Below are positions 16,479 to 25,502 of a stretch of DNA of 30,970 nucleotides, in pieces; the stretch's first letter is position 1, and every line of letters starts with the position of its first letter. Position numbers and translations under genes: made by a program. The notes below the pieces were generated by a model, which did no database searches, was not told the origin of the DNA, and saw nothing but the letters and a program-made list of their open reading frames with translations. This DNA is from Mesostigma viride (Eukaryota > Streptophyta > Mesostigmatophyceae > Mesostigmatales > Mesostigmataceae): contig RPFO01001783.1 of NCBI GenBank assembly GCA_009746045.1, positions 1 through 30,970 on the forward strand, in the 5' to 3' direction.

Positions 16479-18038
16479 TTATTTGAGAGATTTAGAAGAA
16501 CGAGCCCTCTTGCGTTGGATCTTCGAGATGGGGTCTTGTACGGGGTGTTCCGTGTGACCCAAAACCTCGGCCATGGCGTAGAGTCTCTTCTCGCGCGTGT
16601 CCTCGTCCTCGGGGTCGAACAAGGGCAGGTAGTACGACGACTTCCTTTTCTTCTTCCCCGACTCTATGCGTGCGGCCTGCTTCGGTCTGAGAATTCGCAT
16701 CTCCTCCAATCCTATTCGATCCTCCTCGCGCTCGAGTTGTTCAAATTCAGCTCGCGTGTCCGGCAAGGTGCTGTTGTAATACAGAGACTTATTGATAGAC
16801 GCGCCTCGAGGAGGTAATTTCACCTCCAAAAATCCTCCCGTTTCGTCGAAAGAGGGAATCTCATTCTTTTCTATCAAGTGGCCGAAGTAGTCGTGAGTGG
16901 TGTCGAGTCCGTTGAACAGCCGATTGTGGCGTTGGAAAGCGGGGCCGTGGGCGTCGTATTTCAGGTCGGTCGCAGGGGCCCATCTCGAGTTCGCAGAATG
17001 GATCATCTCATGAGCTAGGGTCTGCAAAAGTTTCTGGGCGTCGTTTCGGATCAGACTTCCCTCTCTTATCAAAAACCGGTCTTTGTCAATTGCGCCTCCT
17101 CTCTCGAGTTCGTCCTTGTTGAAGGCGATTTTGTGTTTTCCGAACGAGTACGCGGAGCCAAAGCTGGCATACCGATCGCCCTCCTTCTCGAGTTTCAACA
17201 TGACCTCGTGCATCGGGAACGAGTTGTTGAAGAAGTTCTTGTTGACGATCATCCCTGCCGTCCTCAAGTCCTTATCCGTGATTTGTAACTTGCCATTCTT
17301 CACCAGCTCGTCCCTCTTGTGTCCGGTTAGATTCTCGAACTCTCGAATGGCCTTGTTCCAACGCCCTCTCATACCGCCAAGGGGGGGGCGTACCTGTTGC
17401 GTGGCCTTCGTCATTCCTGGCCCAACCTGTCGATTCCAATTGGCGCCCCTTGCGCGCACCAACTCGTTGAGGTCAATCTCCCCCTTATCGACCTTTTCCG
17501 AGAACTCGCGAAACCGTCGCGCCGTTTCTTCCTTCGACCATCCTGACATCTTGTTCTTGAGATCGATTCCGTTCAATTCGTTGAACTCGACCCACTTGTT
17601 CGGGAGCTCGTTGCGACCCGTTGCCGGGTTGTAAAATGTCTCGGCAGGTTCCTCCAGTTTGACATGCACGGAGCGAATGCTCCTACGTTTCTTTGGTACA
17701 TTCTTCATGGTTCGGTCCCACCTGTCCGCCTCGTTTTCAGCTTTTTCCATCGCTTTCAATATTTTTTCGTTCATTATCGCGAGCTGCTCTTCCGAAAGAG
17801 GGGGGCCATCCGTTTCGGCGCGGAAGGCTTTATTTGCCACCCGTTTCAGCGTCTTCTCTTTCGCGACCGCTTCGGTGATACTCAACCCCGGCTCCTCGCG
17901 GTCGGCATTGACCTCTTCGTCGCTCACACCCTCGACCTCGCCCGCCCTCGCGACGTGACTCTTCCTCGTCCTAGTACGCGCGGCCGTCGCGGCCCGCGGC
18001 TTCTTAGATGGCGCGGATGCGGGCTTTCGTACGGGCAT
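16479..18038 (-). CDS. SprT-like zinc metalloprotease
   Basis: This is an intact 519-residue protein. The SprT/Spartan signature is visible: HEMIH at 343-347 with the third ligand at His364 in 'YDAHGPAFQ'. SprT-like enzymes use this site to cut proteins, notably DNA-protein crosslinks in eukaryotic Spartan. Residues 1-120 are basic and charged with likely coiled coil ('EEQLAIMNEKILKAMEKA'), ending in a 'KKRRS' nuclear-signal-like patch. The C-terminus carries 'KKKRKSSYY' and 'KRARSSKSLK'. The usual SprT zinc ribbon after the protease domain is not evident. Base composition looks less GC-rich than its neighbours, and the gene has no frame break. Cleavage of crosslinks on viral DNA is plausible but inferred; a structural virion role is the alternative. 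Confidence 0.75.
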   Translation of the reverse strand: MPVRKPASAPSKKPRAATAARTRTRKSHVARAGEVEGVSDEEVNADREEPGLSITEAVAKEKTLKRVANKAFRAETDGPPLSEEQLAIMNEKILKAMEKAENEADRWDRTMKNVPKKRRSIRSVHVKLEEPAETFYNPATGRNELPNKWVEFNELNGIDLKNKMSGWSKEETARRFREFSEKVDKGEIDLNELVRARGANWNRQVGPGMTKATQQVRPPLGGMRGRWNKAIREFENLTGHKRDELVKNGKLQITDKDLRTAGMIVNKNFFNNSFPMHEVMLKLEKEGDRYASFGSAYSFGKHKIAFNKDELERGGAIDKDRFLIREGSLIRNDAQKLLQTLAHEMIHSANSRWAPATDLKYDAHGPAFQRHNRLFNGLDTTHDYFGHLIEKNEIPSFDETGGFLEVKLPPRGASINKSLYYNSTLPDTRAEFEQLEREEDRIGLEEMRILRPKQAARIESGKKKRKSSYYLPLFDPEDEDTREKRLYAMAEVLGHTEHPVQDPISKIQRKRARSSKSLK

Positions 18039-18080
18039 TTGTGTTAATGATAAGCGCAGAATAAATCACGGAGGACCGTT

Positions 18081-18847
18081 TCAGTACCCTTCCCCTGTCC
18101 GGAACACGTACAGTTTCCGCTTCGTCACGGTCCCGCGGACCTTGTTGTCCACCACGCGCGCGTCGACCGACTCGAACAGTGCCAGGCCGATATCGCCGCG
18201 CGATACGACGCATTCCTTGTTCGTGGCCGTGGGCGACGCCTGTCGTCGCAGGTTGGTCATGAGCGCGTCGATGTGCGCGCGGGAGTAGGTCTGTCGGGGC
18301 ACGGACGAGTACTTGATCGACGGCATCGGGATGATGGACGGGTTCGGGTACGCGTTCTCCGGGATCAGTTGCAACACCGAAAAGGTCGAGTCCGTGTCGT
18401 CGAACACCACGTGGAAGGGGCCCAGCGGTAGCTCTTACTGACCTTGCCTCGGAGTCTGCGCGCCACCTCCGACTCGGGGAGTTTGCACTGGGCCTCGGAG
18501 ATCTCGTCCACGTCCTTCAGGCGCCCGAATTCGTCCGGCCGCTTCACGAGGATGGTCGACAGGAGGATCTCGCGGGGCACGTCGAGGACTTGCAACTGCG
18601 CCATCAGAACGTTCCGCTGGCGCGTGTTGTGATACTCGTCCGCAGCGACCTCCGCGTCGGATCGGTGTGGGGGGCGGGTGGGACGCGCCGGCGGCACCAA
18701 GACCCCGAGGGCATCTGTCGCATCAGAGGACACAACCGGCGTGTCCGGGGACGATTCGGGCGAGACGTTGTGGCGGTTGTTCGCGATGTGGAAAATCAGC
18801 ACCGCCGACGCGATGACCAGGAGACCTATCAAAAATTCGCTCATCAT
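18081..18847 (-). CDS. Membrane-anchored unknown protein (one frame break)
   Basis: It starts at ATG 18847 (a second ATG follows at once) with the hydrophobic helix 'FLIGLLVIASAVLIFHIA' at about 5-22, a signal-anchor type segment. A Pro/Ser-rich linker follows, then a soluble part with 'EILLSTILVKRPDEF'. Near 18417-18421 the frame changes by one missing base. The second frame continues 'FDDTDSTFSVLQLIPENAYP' and runs to the stop at 18081. Both pieces together give about 255 residues. No family is recognised. It is divergent from the DUF5767-type gene and resembles the anchored gene at 20214 in layout, so a virion-membrane role is inferred. Confidence 0.6.
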
Positions 18848-18938
18848 GTCCGGCCGTATACGAGTAGGCGGCGGTTTTTTTGGCAGGCGCGTTCGAGACG
18901 AAGTCAAAGTTATGTGCGCGGGTTCGTATACGGAATCC

Positions 18939-20179
18939 ATGGCCGCGCGTTTCATGGGGGTCGACATCGTCGAAGACGAAGACGATATGCCGGTCGTCAA
19001 GGGAGGGCATCGCAGGCCCGAACCGTCGAGCGCCAGGCACGTCGATCCGAGTGGCGGGGGCGGGGGCGGGGGCGGGGGCGACGAGATCTTCGAGATGCTC
19101 GCGAACCCGCGCAAGGCCCGGTCCCCGTTCGCGCCCCCGCCCCCTCCGCCGCACGCGATGGGCGGCGAGGACGACGGTTCGTTCGCGTTCGACGATTTTG
19201 GGGGCGAGGACGGGGACTTTGACGATGACGACGGGGGCGTCGGAAACGACGCGCCTCCGCGTGCCCCCGAGGCGCCCAAACCGACGCGCGAGGAGATCTT
19301 CAAGGAGAAGACCGACCTCCTGCATCGGCTGCACAGGCTGAAGGAGAGGGGGTTCGAGGTCCCTCAGTTCGACATGCGGTCCGATTTGGACGAGATGCGG
19401 TTCGAGTACTCGAAGATCGAGCGGGCCGCCGAGTGTCGGAACGCGGTGAACATGATGCGGCAGATCCTGGTCGCCGGGACGAGCGCCGTCCAATTCCTCA
19501 ACAGTCGGTACGACCCCATCGGCCTGAAACTCGACGGGTGGTCCGAGAGCGTCATGGCCAACATCGGAGACTACGACAACGTGTTCGAGCGGCTGTACGA
19601 CAAGCACCGCGGGAAGGTGGCGATGGCGCCCGAGATCGAGCTCATCCTCATGGTCGGCGGCTCGGCGCTCATGTTCCATATGACCGCGAGTTTCACGCGC
19701 GCGGGACTCCCGTCCATGTCGGAGATCGCTAAGCAGGACCCGGAGCTCATGAAGTCCCTCCTCAAGGTCATGATGAAGAACAGCATGGACCCGGGGTCCT
19801 CCGCGCCCCCCCGCCTGCTCGAGCCCCCGCCACGCCCGCGGCCGGGGGGAAGGAGCCGTACGTCATGAGGGGTCCGATGGCGGCCGGATTCGACATGGGA
19901 GGGATGATGGACGGGGCCCGCGCGAGGGCGCACGCGCCGCCGCTCACGTCGCTCGACCGCATCGTCGAGGACACGCTCAGCTCCACCCGTCCCGCGGCCG
20001 CCGTCATCGTCGAGACCTTAGACGGCAAGTTCGACGACGAGAGCGTCAACGGCAGCGTCATGGGGGACAGCGACGACGTCCGCACCGTGCAGCTCGACGG
20101 CACGACGAAGAAGAAGAGGGGCACGCGAAAAAAGAAGGCGTCCGACGTCGACGTCCACAGGGTGGAAATGGAAGTCTGA
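18939..20179 (+). CDS. DUF5767-type conserved giant-virus protein (one frame break)
   Basis: I chose ATG 18939 (CCATGG context), because the ATG at 18846 overlaps the divergent gene's start codons. Residues 1-120 are acidic with Gly and Pro runs. The core at about 125-285 reads 'KTDLLHRLHRLKERGFEVP', 'FDMRSDLDEMRFEYSKIERA', 'SRYDPIGLKLDGWSESV', 'NIGDYDNVFERLYDKHRGKV' and 'PEIELILMVGGSALMFHMT'. That series matches the conserved family I recall as DUF5767 in large DNA viruses of protists. The frame ends at 19868, but the next (from an ATG at 19865) continues with Met/Gly, acidic and Lys-rich parts to 20179. One base missing in the C7 run 19806-19812 or the G6 run 19844-19849 would join them. 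Function is unknown; a virion-associated role is often assumed. Confidence 0.7.
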
Positions 20180-20213
20180 AGGAGGATTTAATTCTCCGTC
20201 TACGCTTAGTAGA

Positions 20214-21263
20214 ATGGACAAGACTCTGGGATTCCTGCTCGCGTTCGTGTTGGCGCTCGTCGCGTCCACCGCGTACGCCGTTGCGAGATGGCGGAAATCG
20301 TCCGGCGGGTCGCCTGACGTCGCGGGGTCAACTGACGCGTCGCCGCCCCCCCCCTCTGCCGCGTCTCCGGCGGGGGACGACGAACAGGTGCGGTTCTGGG
20401 TCGATCAGGTCTCGGCCAAGGCGAAGGAGAGCGGGAAGTTGGAGATGCCTTCGCCACAAGAGGTCGCGCTGCGCATGCATCTCTCGGAATGCAACGACGC
20501 CGTGCCGTGCGGCGAACGCGTGCTCAACGTCATGGGGAGGATCGCCGAAGGAGTCGTGGAGAAGAAGGAGATCAAGAACGTCGTCGACGCGATCGATTAC
20601 TGGTCCTTGCGGGTCGCGACGGGGTACCCTGTGCCCACCGCGGAACAGATCTTGGCCAAGGGGGTCGGATCGCACCCCTGTCTGAGCCAGACGCCGCCGT
20701 GCGCGTCCGAGATGAGGGGGATCATCAACGGTCTCCGAGTGACGCAACACATGGCGAAGTTCGAGAAGGTGGACGCGTTCAACCAGCACGAGCGGGAGCT
20801 GAGAGAGCAGTTCGTGCGAGACTGGAAAGACGGGGTCGCCGCGAAGAAGGTTCTAGAAGGCGAGGAGGCCAAAACGTCGGCGTACATGACCCTGTGTAAG
20901 CAGAAGCGGCTCCGGGGCGTCAACTGTGACGCCAACTACGAAGCGTTGCAGAACAGCATACGGAAGGAACTCGGGCTACCGGTCGTCGGCATCGTCCCGG
21001 GAACCACCAAGACGGCCGGGGTGCCGGACCAGGGGACGGATCTGAACGATCCGAAACTCGACGAGATCACGTTCTATCCGTTCGATATGTCGTCCGCAGC
21101 GGACGGTCCGATGATGGACGATGCCGACACGGCGTCGTTGGAACAGATGATGAAGGATCAAGGTGTCGGTCCGGACCAGTCGATGGCGATGGGGGAGTTC
21201 ATAAGGCCGGCCCTTGAGGCTCCCGCATCCACCGAGCGCATCCTCTCTCTCCTCGCCTCGTGA
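20214..21263 (+). CDS. Membrane-anchored unknown protein
   Basis: This is an intact 349-residue protein. Residues 5-25 (GFLLAFVLALVASTAYAVAR) form one N-terminal membrane anchor. A Ser/Pro linker follows, then a helical soluble part with six cysteines in spaced pairs ('ECNDAVPCGE', 'HPCLSQTPPCAS', 'TLCKQ', 'VNCDA'). Paired cysteines in a membrane-anchored viral protein may form disulphides, as in entry-complex-like or virion membrane proteins, but I see no family match. The last 100 residues are acidic and Met/Asp-rich. It follows the DUF5767-type gene by 34 bp and precedes the F-box-like gene by 12 bp, so the three may be co-expressed. Confidence 0.7.
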   Translation: MDKTLGFLLAFVLALVASTAYAVARWRKSSGGSPDVAGSTDASPPPPSAASPAGDDEQVRFWVDQVSAKAKESGKLEMPSPQEVALRMHLSECNDAVPCGERVLNVMGRIAEGVVEKKEIKNVVDAIDYWSLRVATGYPVPTAEQILAKGVGSHPCLSQTPPCASEMRGIINGLRVTQHMAKFEKVDAFNQHERELREQFVRDWKDGVAAKKVLEGEEAKTSAYMTLCKQKRLRGVNCDANYEALQNSIRKELGLPVVGIVPGTTKTAGVPDQGTDLNDPKLDEITFYPFDMSSAADGPMMDDADTASLEQMMKDQGVGPDQSMAMGEFIRPALEAPASTERILSLLAS

Positions 21264-21275
21264 GCGGCCACCACC

Positions 21276-22002
21276 ATGACGGAACTGGGGGATTTCGACA
21301 AGCTCCCCCTCGAACTCCGTCGTCACATCATGCAGATCGTCGTCGACGAAGGCGCGGGCGACGCCGCGATGTGGAGTATCTCCTCCCAAGCCTGCATGGC
21401 CGAGATGTGGCCTCTCCTTCGAAAGACGATGTACGCGTGTCCTAAGAGTATCCGCGATGCCCTTCTCCCGGGACGGGATGCGATCGGGAGCTGTCCGCCG
21501 TGCGGATCGCCGTGAAGGACGACGCGAACGCGGAGTTGACGCGGTGGGGTGCGCGGCTCGACTTAGGAAGCGTCCAACACGATTACCCCCTCGATCTCCG
21601 CACCGTCAAGCTGCATTGGCGTCACGTCGCGGCCTTCCTGAAGCATCATCCGGGGATCGACATCGTCATCCTCGACGCCGCGTCTGTCAAAATACCGAGC
21701 TTGGGTGTCTACTATTTCGAATACGCCGTCGTCCTGGCCCTGCTCCACGCGCGCCGATGGCTCGTGTCGTATCCGTGCGCCATGCTGGCCGTGTTTCCCG
21801 ACCGGTTGGCTGTCCGTCATACCATCAACCGATGCAGAATCGACCAGGACTGGTTCGAACGACCCTTCGAGGGCCTCATGATGGCCAACTCGAACCGTCT
21901 CTTCTTGCGCGGGCCCAAGGCGGTGTACTGGGGCAAGGGGTGGACGTCGCGGACTTGCTGCGTCACATCGATCCCATGAACGCCATCCTACCTAAACCAT
22001 AG
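21276..22002 (+). CDS. F-box-like protein (two frame breaks)
   Basis: The ATG at 21276 (CACCATGA context) opens with 'FDKLPLELRRHIMQIVVDEG', which fits the start of an F-box ('LPxEl...I'). F-box proteins link targets to SCF ubiquitin ligases. The frame changes near 21467-21476 by one missing base; the next frame carries 'WGARLDLGSVQHDYPLD' and 'LKHHPGIDIVILDA', a leucine-rich-repeat-like flavour. A second change near 21936-21942 would give a tail 'VDVADLLRHIDPM' and a stop at 22002; without it the stop is at 21979. Only the first ~25 residues support the F-box call, so the target-binding part is unassigned. Confidence 0.55.
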
Positions 22003-22122
22003 GTGACCCCTTTTTACTTGCTGGCCAGTATACGTAAAACCCCACCTGGCATGAAACTGTCATGGGTAACTCATTGTTGTGGGTAAACATGCACGACCAT
22101 GAACACGTGGAAGGGAAGGTCT
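22003..22122. other. Short intergenic gap between convergent genes
   Basis: Mixed-composition sequence with several short GGGTAA and CATGG words and no ORF or clear motif. It separates the convergent F-box-like and chromodomain-like genes. Confidence 0.4.
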
Positions 22123-22128
22123 TTTATT
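22123..22128 (-). terminator. Polyadenylation-type signal
   Basis: TTTATT on the + strand (AATAAA on the minus strand), 17 bp beyond the stop of the chromodomain-like gene. Confidence 0.6.
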
Positions 22129-22144
22129 AAAATCAATATTACGT

Positions 22145-22911
22145 TTACGCTGTGTCCAGCTGGAACCCATCCCATGTCACCTCACCCCCCGGCTGCGGCA
22201 CCACCTGGGCCACGGTGCCCACCGGCTCGTAACAGAGCGGTGGCGACCCCTGCATGCCCGCGACGCCCACCATCTCGTCCTGGGGTGGAGGCACCGCGAT
22301 GGCCGCATCCATCATGGGAATGATGGCTGCGTCGATGTTTAAAGAGGGATCCAAAACAGTATCCAGCAAGGAATAGGTAACGGGGAGGGAGGGATAGTTA
22401 TCGAAATCCGACAGGGTGGGGGTGCGCGGGGGGAGGCCGCCTGGGACGTCTCGCCCTGGGCTTCGGCAATGCGCTCCGCCCAGGCCTCGGCGACCTCCCC
22501 CTTCTTGGCGATTGTGTACCCGGTATCCTTCGCCAGCGTCTCTTTCCACCTAGACGCCACGAATCTGTCGAATGAGACAGCGCAGTCGGGGTGGAAACTG
22601 TCGATTTCCACCCACGACTTGCCGTCTCCCCCTTTCCATTGGACCTGGATCAGCATGGTGTTTTCTGCTGACCATCTAGCATCTCTTATGTGCCTGATCT
22701 CATAGTCGTGGTACAAGCCCTCCTCGGCTGCTTCCATCGTCTTAGCAAAGGTCTCCTCGTCTGTCCTACCGATGGCGGCCGCGGTGAGCAGGTCCTTAAT
22801 TGCCTGCGCCTCGGAAATGACTTTATTTATGCGTTTGATCGCTGCGCACACGTTTCGATTCACATGTACGCGCGGCTTTGCGGTCACTGCGACCTTCTTC
22901 CCCTTGGTCAT
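22145..22911 (-). CDS. Chromodomain-like protein (one frame break)
   Basis: The ATG at 22911 gives 'MTKGKKVAVTAKPRVHVNRN', a basic start, then a helix. Residues about 70-120 read 'YHDYEIRHIRDARWSAENT', 'LIQVQWKGGDGKSWVEID' and then 'CAVSFDRFVASRW'. This follows the chromodomain layout: 'YEVE.I.d.R', 'Y.V.WkG....sWe', then a C-terminal helix with 'F'. Chromodomains bind methylated histone tails through an aromatic cage, here perhaps Tyr, Trp and Trp. Near 22425-22450 the frame changes by one missing base; the next frame gives an acidic tail ('TLSDFDNYPSLPVTYSLLD', 'PSLNIDAAIIPMMDAA') to the stop at 22145. A domain plus acidic tail suggests a chromatin or transcription role, as inference. Confidence 0.6.
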
Positions 22912-23430
22912 TGTCGGGCGGGAGATTGTTGGGCGTGTTTTGGAGGCGGTGTGAATTCGGAGACGGTCGAACGTACCGGTCTGCGCTATTTGTACTCCGC
23001 CTTCCTTCAGAAGCAACGGTAATAACTAGTACGAAGCAACGGTACTATCTCGAAGTCATTTATGCCGTCCCGGCTGAGTGATCATTTATGTAATTCGTCA
23101 CCCTCCACGGTCGGGTCGACAGGTCCCCAGGTCGTACCAAGTCCAGGCGAAAATTGGCTCGGGACTTGGGCGAAAATGGCTAAGTCCCGAGACGAAAATG
23201 CCCGAGTCCGCGAACTGCCACGGCACGCGGAGGTACTAGGGCGTCGTACGGGGGATCCGAATCGGTCGTACGGCACTGACATGGGACCGTCGGCGCACGG
23301 AATCTGTCGGCAGCGCTCGAATCTCGTGGGATTCCGTTAGCCCGTACCGCGTTGTACTGCACGGAGATTCCGTCTGACACGCCGGGGGAATCTGACACCC
23401 CGCGCCGTCGTCTGACGGAATCCGGCCACT
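22912..23430. other. Gene-free region upstream of the chromodomain-like gene
   Basis: No supported gene. It holds a perfect 10-bp stem-loop at 23158-23191, many GATTCCGT/GGAATC-type words (for example near 23298, 23328, 23366 and 23388), and the tandem words ACGAAGCAACGGTA near 23010-23045. Confidence 0.5.
23158..23191. other. Perfect inverted repeat (stem-loop)
   Basis: CTCGGGACTT at 23158-23167 and AAGTCCCGAG at 23182-23191 are exact reverse complements around a 14-base loop. The loop's GGCGAAAATGGCT resembles flanking GGCGAAAAT and GACGAAAAT words. Confidence 0.65.
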
Positions 23431-23744
23431 TGTACTACTTTGAACTGCGTGGGGTGCCATCGTACTACCGTACGACCGTTTGTACTAGATATTTGCTACC
23501 TGTACTACTTTGAACTACATGGGTGTGCCGTTGTACTACCGTACGACCGTTTGTACTACTCTGAACTACACGGGAGTGACGTCGTACTACCGTACGACCG
23601 TTTGTACTAGATATTTGCGACATGTACTACTTTGAACTACATGGGGGTGCCGTTGTACTACCGTACGACCGTTTGTACTACTCTGAACTACATGGGAGTG
23701 ACGTCGTACTACCGTACGACCGCTTGTACTAGATATTTTCGAGT
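23431..23744. repeat. 122-bp higher-order tandem repeat
   Basis: TGTACTACTTTGAACT starts at 23431, 23501 and 23623. The second and third units are full length (about 122 bp). Each is made of two related halves: 'TACTACTTTGAACTACATGG' and 'TACTACTCTGAACTAC', both followed by 'GTACTACCGTACGACCG', and the unit ends 'TACTAGATATTTGC'. The first unit is a shortened copy of about 70 bp. Composition differs from the flanking GC-rich genes, and no gene is encoded. Confidence 0.85.
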
Positions 23745-23856
23745 CGTACTATGCGTTTTGCGTATCTACAGCCGCGAGGCCGCGAATCCTATCCAGTCTA
23801 GTGGGACTCATTGCACGGAGGGGGAAGGGCTTTCTTATTACACCGATTAGGACGGT

Positions 23857-24647
23857 TTAAGCCGCGTACATGCGGATCGTGGGCATGAACACCTCGAATG
23901 CGGTGCAGTCCTCTGCGAGGACGAGCGTGTCCATGTACAGGGCGCGACGGGCGTCGGACAGGCAGCTGATCGTGAAGGCGAGCGGACCGCAGTCCTCCTT
24001 GTGGCTCTCGCGATGGCGCAGTTGGCACTCGCGGGAGTGGTAGCGGGCGTCCAGGCACCCGCCGCACTTCAGCCTCACGACGGACCCCTCCTCCTCGCAC
24101 TTGGGGTCGCAGCACTTCCCGCGCAGAGACTCGGGCCTGCTGGGGTACGCCCCCCGTCGTAGATGCACTCGCGCATCGGGATGAAAACGGGACCTCCGGG
24201 GCGGGATCCCGCCACCGCCGTCGTCACCCCCCTCGCGTCCGCGGCGGCGGGGATGCGGTAGGACGTGACGTAGGAGGGGAACGTGTCGACGACGCCGTCC
24301 TCGTTCGCGTGCTTGCGGAAGAGGACCGCCAACAGGAGGAACTCTTTGTCCGGCCGGACGCGAGGCTGGGAGGGGGAAGGGCGGTGGTACTTCCTGGCGA
24401 TGGCGGTGCCCAACTCCACGAATTCGAACGTGATCCTGCGATCCAGGGAGGAGAAGGAGTTGAATCTAGCCACGACGGCGAAGGGGCGGCGGGTCTTTTC
24501 CTCCCAGAGCTTCACCCCGCTATGAAGGTTGCTCGAGTGCTCGATGGCGGCCTTCACGATGGCCTTCGTCCACCCCTTGACGGGCATGATCATCCGGAAC
24601 CCGTAGATCGGTTCCATCGGCACGGAAGTGGTTTGTGCGGAAGACAT
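23857..24647 (-). CDS. MYND zinc-finger protein, second paralogue (one frame break)
   Basis: The ATG at 24647 starts 'MSSAQTTSVPMEPIYGFRMI'. The N-terminal ~165 residues match those of the protein at 1-666: the 'EHSSNLHSGVKLWEEK' helix, 'RFNSFSSLDRRITFEFVELG' and 'AIARKY'. The frame changes at the C6 run 24150-24155, needing one added base. The next frame gives the finger, 'CCDPKCEEEG', 'LKCGGCLDARYHSRECQLRH' and 'HKEDC', then ~40 more residues to 23857. The finger has His where its paralogue has Cys in 'YCSREC' ('YHSREC'), so zinc binding may differ. The extra C-terminus is absent from what can be seen of the first copy. An 83-bp repeat array lies upstream. Confidence 0.75.
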
Positions 24648-24847
24648 GGCGTGTTTGTGAGAGAGAGAGCTGTGACGGATTGGGCGTCGTTTTCCCCGAA
24701 ATCCGCGTTCCTTCGTGCATATACCTTCGTCGCTCTGGCCGACGAGATCCCGTGGCACGGTTATCGTCCACGGGGACAGGAGCCCGGCGTCCCATTGGAC
24801 GATACGCATGTCGGCTGGCGGTTACTGTTTGCCGTGGGACAGGTACA
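24648..24847. promoter_or_regulatory. Upstream region of the second MYND gene
   Basis: It holds a TATATGCAC-type site on the minus strand near 24717-24725 and an ATTGG box near 24795. No gene supported. Confidence 0.35.
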
Positions 24848-25262
24848 GGCCGCGTGGCGGGATTCCGCGGTCCACGGCGGGCGGCGCGGCTTCCAGAAGG
24901 CGGTTACGGAATTTCCATGAGACAGTTACAGGCCGCGTGGCGGATTCCTGTGGTCCACGGCGGGCGGCGCGGCTTCCAGAAGGCGGTTATGGAACTGCCG
25001 TGGGACGGTTACGGGCCGCGTGGCGGATTCCTGTGGTCCACGGCGGGCGGCGCGGCTTCCAGAAGGCGGTTACGGAATTTCCATGGGACGGTTACGGGCC
25101 GCGTGGCGGGATTCCGCGGTCCACGGCGGGCGGCGCGGCTTCCAGAAGGCGGTTATGGAACTGCCGTGGGACGGTTACGGGCCGCGTGGCGGATTCCTGT
25201 GGTCCACGGCGGGCGGCGCGGCTTCCAGAAGGCGGTTACGGAATTTCCATGGGACGGTTACG
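24848..25262. repeat. Tandem array of an 83-bp repeat, five copies
   Basis: GGCCGCGTGG starts at about 24848, 24931, 25014, 25097 and 25180, and a shortened copy begins near 25263. Each unit carries 'GATTCC(T/C)G(T/C)GGTCCACGG', 'GGCGGGCGGCGCGGCTTCCA' and 'GAAGGCGGTTA'. The joint between units alternates between 'CGGAATTTCCATG(G/A)GAC' and 'TGGAACTGCCGTGGGAC'. As 83 is not a multiple of 3, long ORFs across it are artefacts of stop-free sequence. It lies between the divergent starts at 24647 and 25503. Confidence 0.9.
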
Positions 25263-25502
25263 GGCCGCGCGGATAAGCCCCCGCGGCGCCCATTGGACCC
25301 GTCCACCCGACAGGCGGTTACGGACCGATCGAAGGGTATTGCCGTGCCACGCGGCGCTCCCACGCCATAAACGTCGTTCCTACACGCCGCGTTCCCATTG
25401 GTCGCCGACGGGCAGACGAGAGCCGCGCGGATACAAAGGTCGAGCCTCCGCGCCATCCGGGCACCACACCTCAGAACACGCGACGAACACGATCGAAAAG
25501 CT
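25263..25502. promoter_or_regulatory. CCAAT-box upstream region of the proline-rich gene
   Basis: CCCATTGG boxes occur near 25290 and 25397. CCATAAACG (25365) and GGATACAAAGG (25429) are weak TATA-like sites. No gene supported. Confidence 0.4.
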
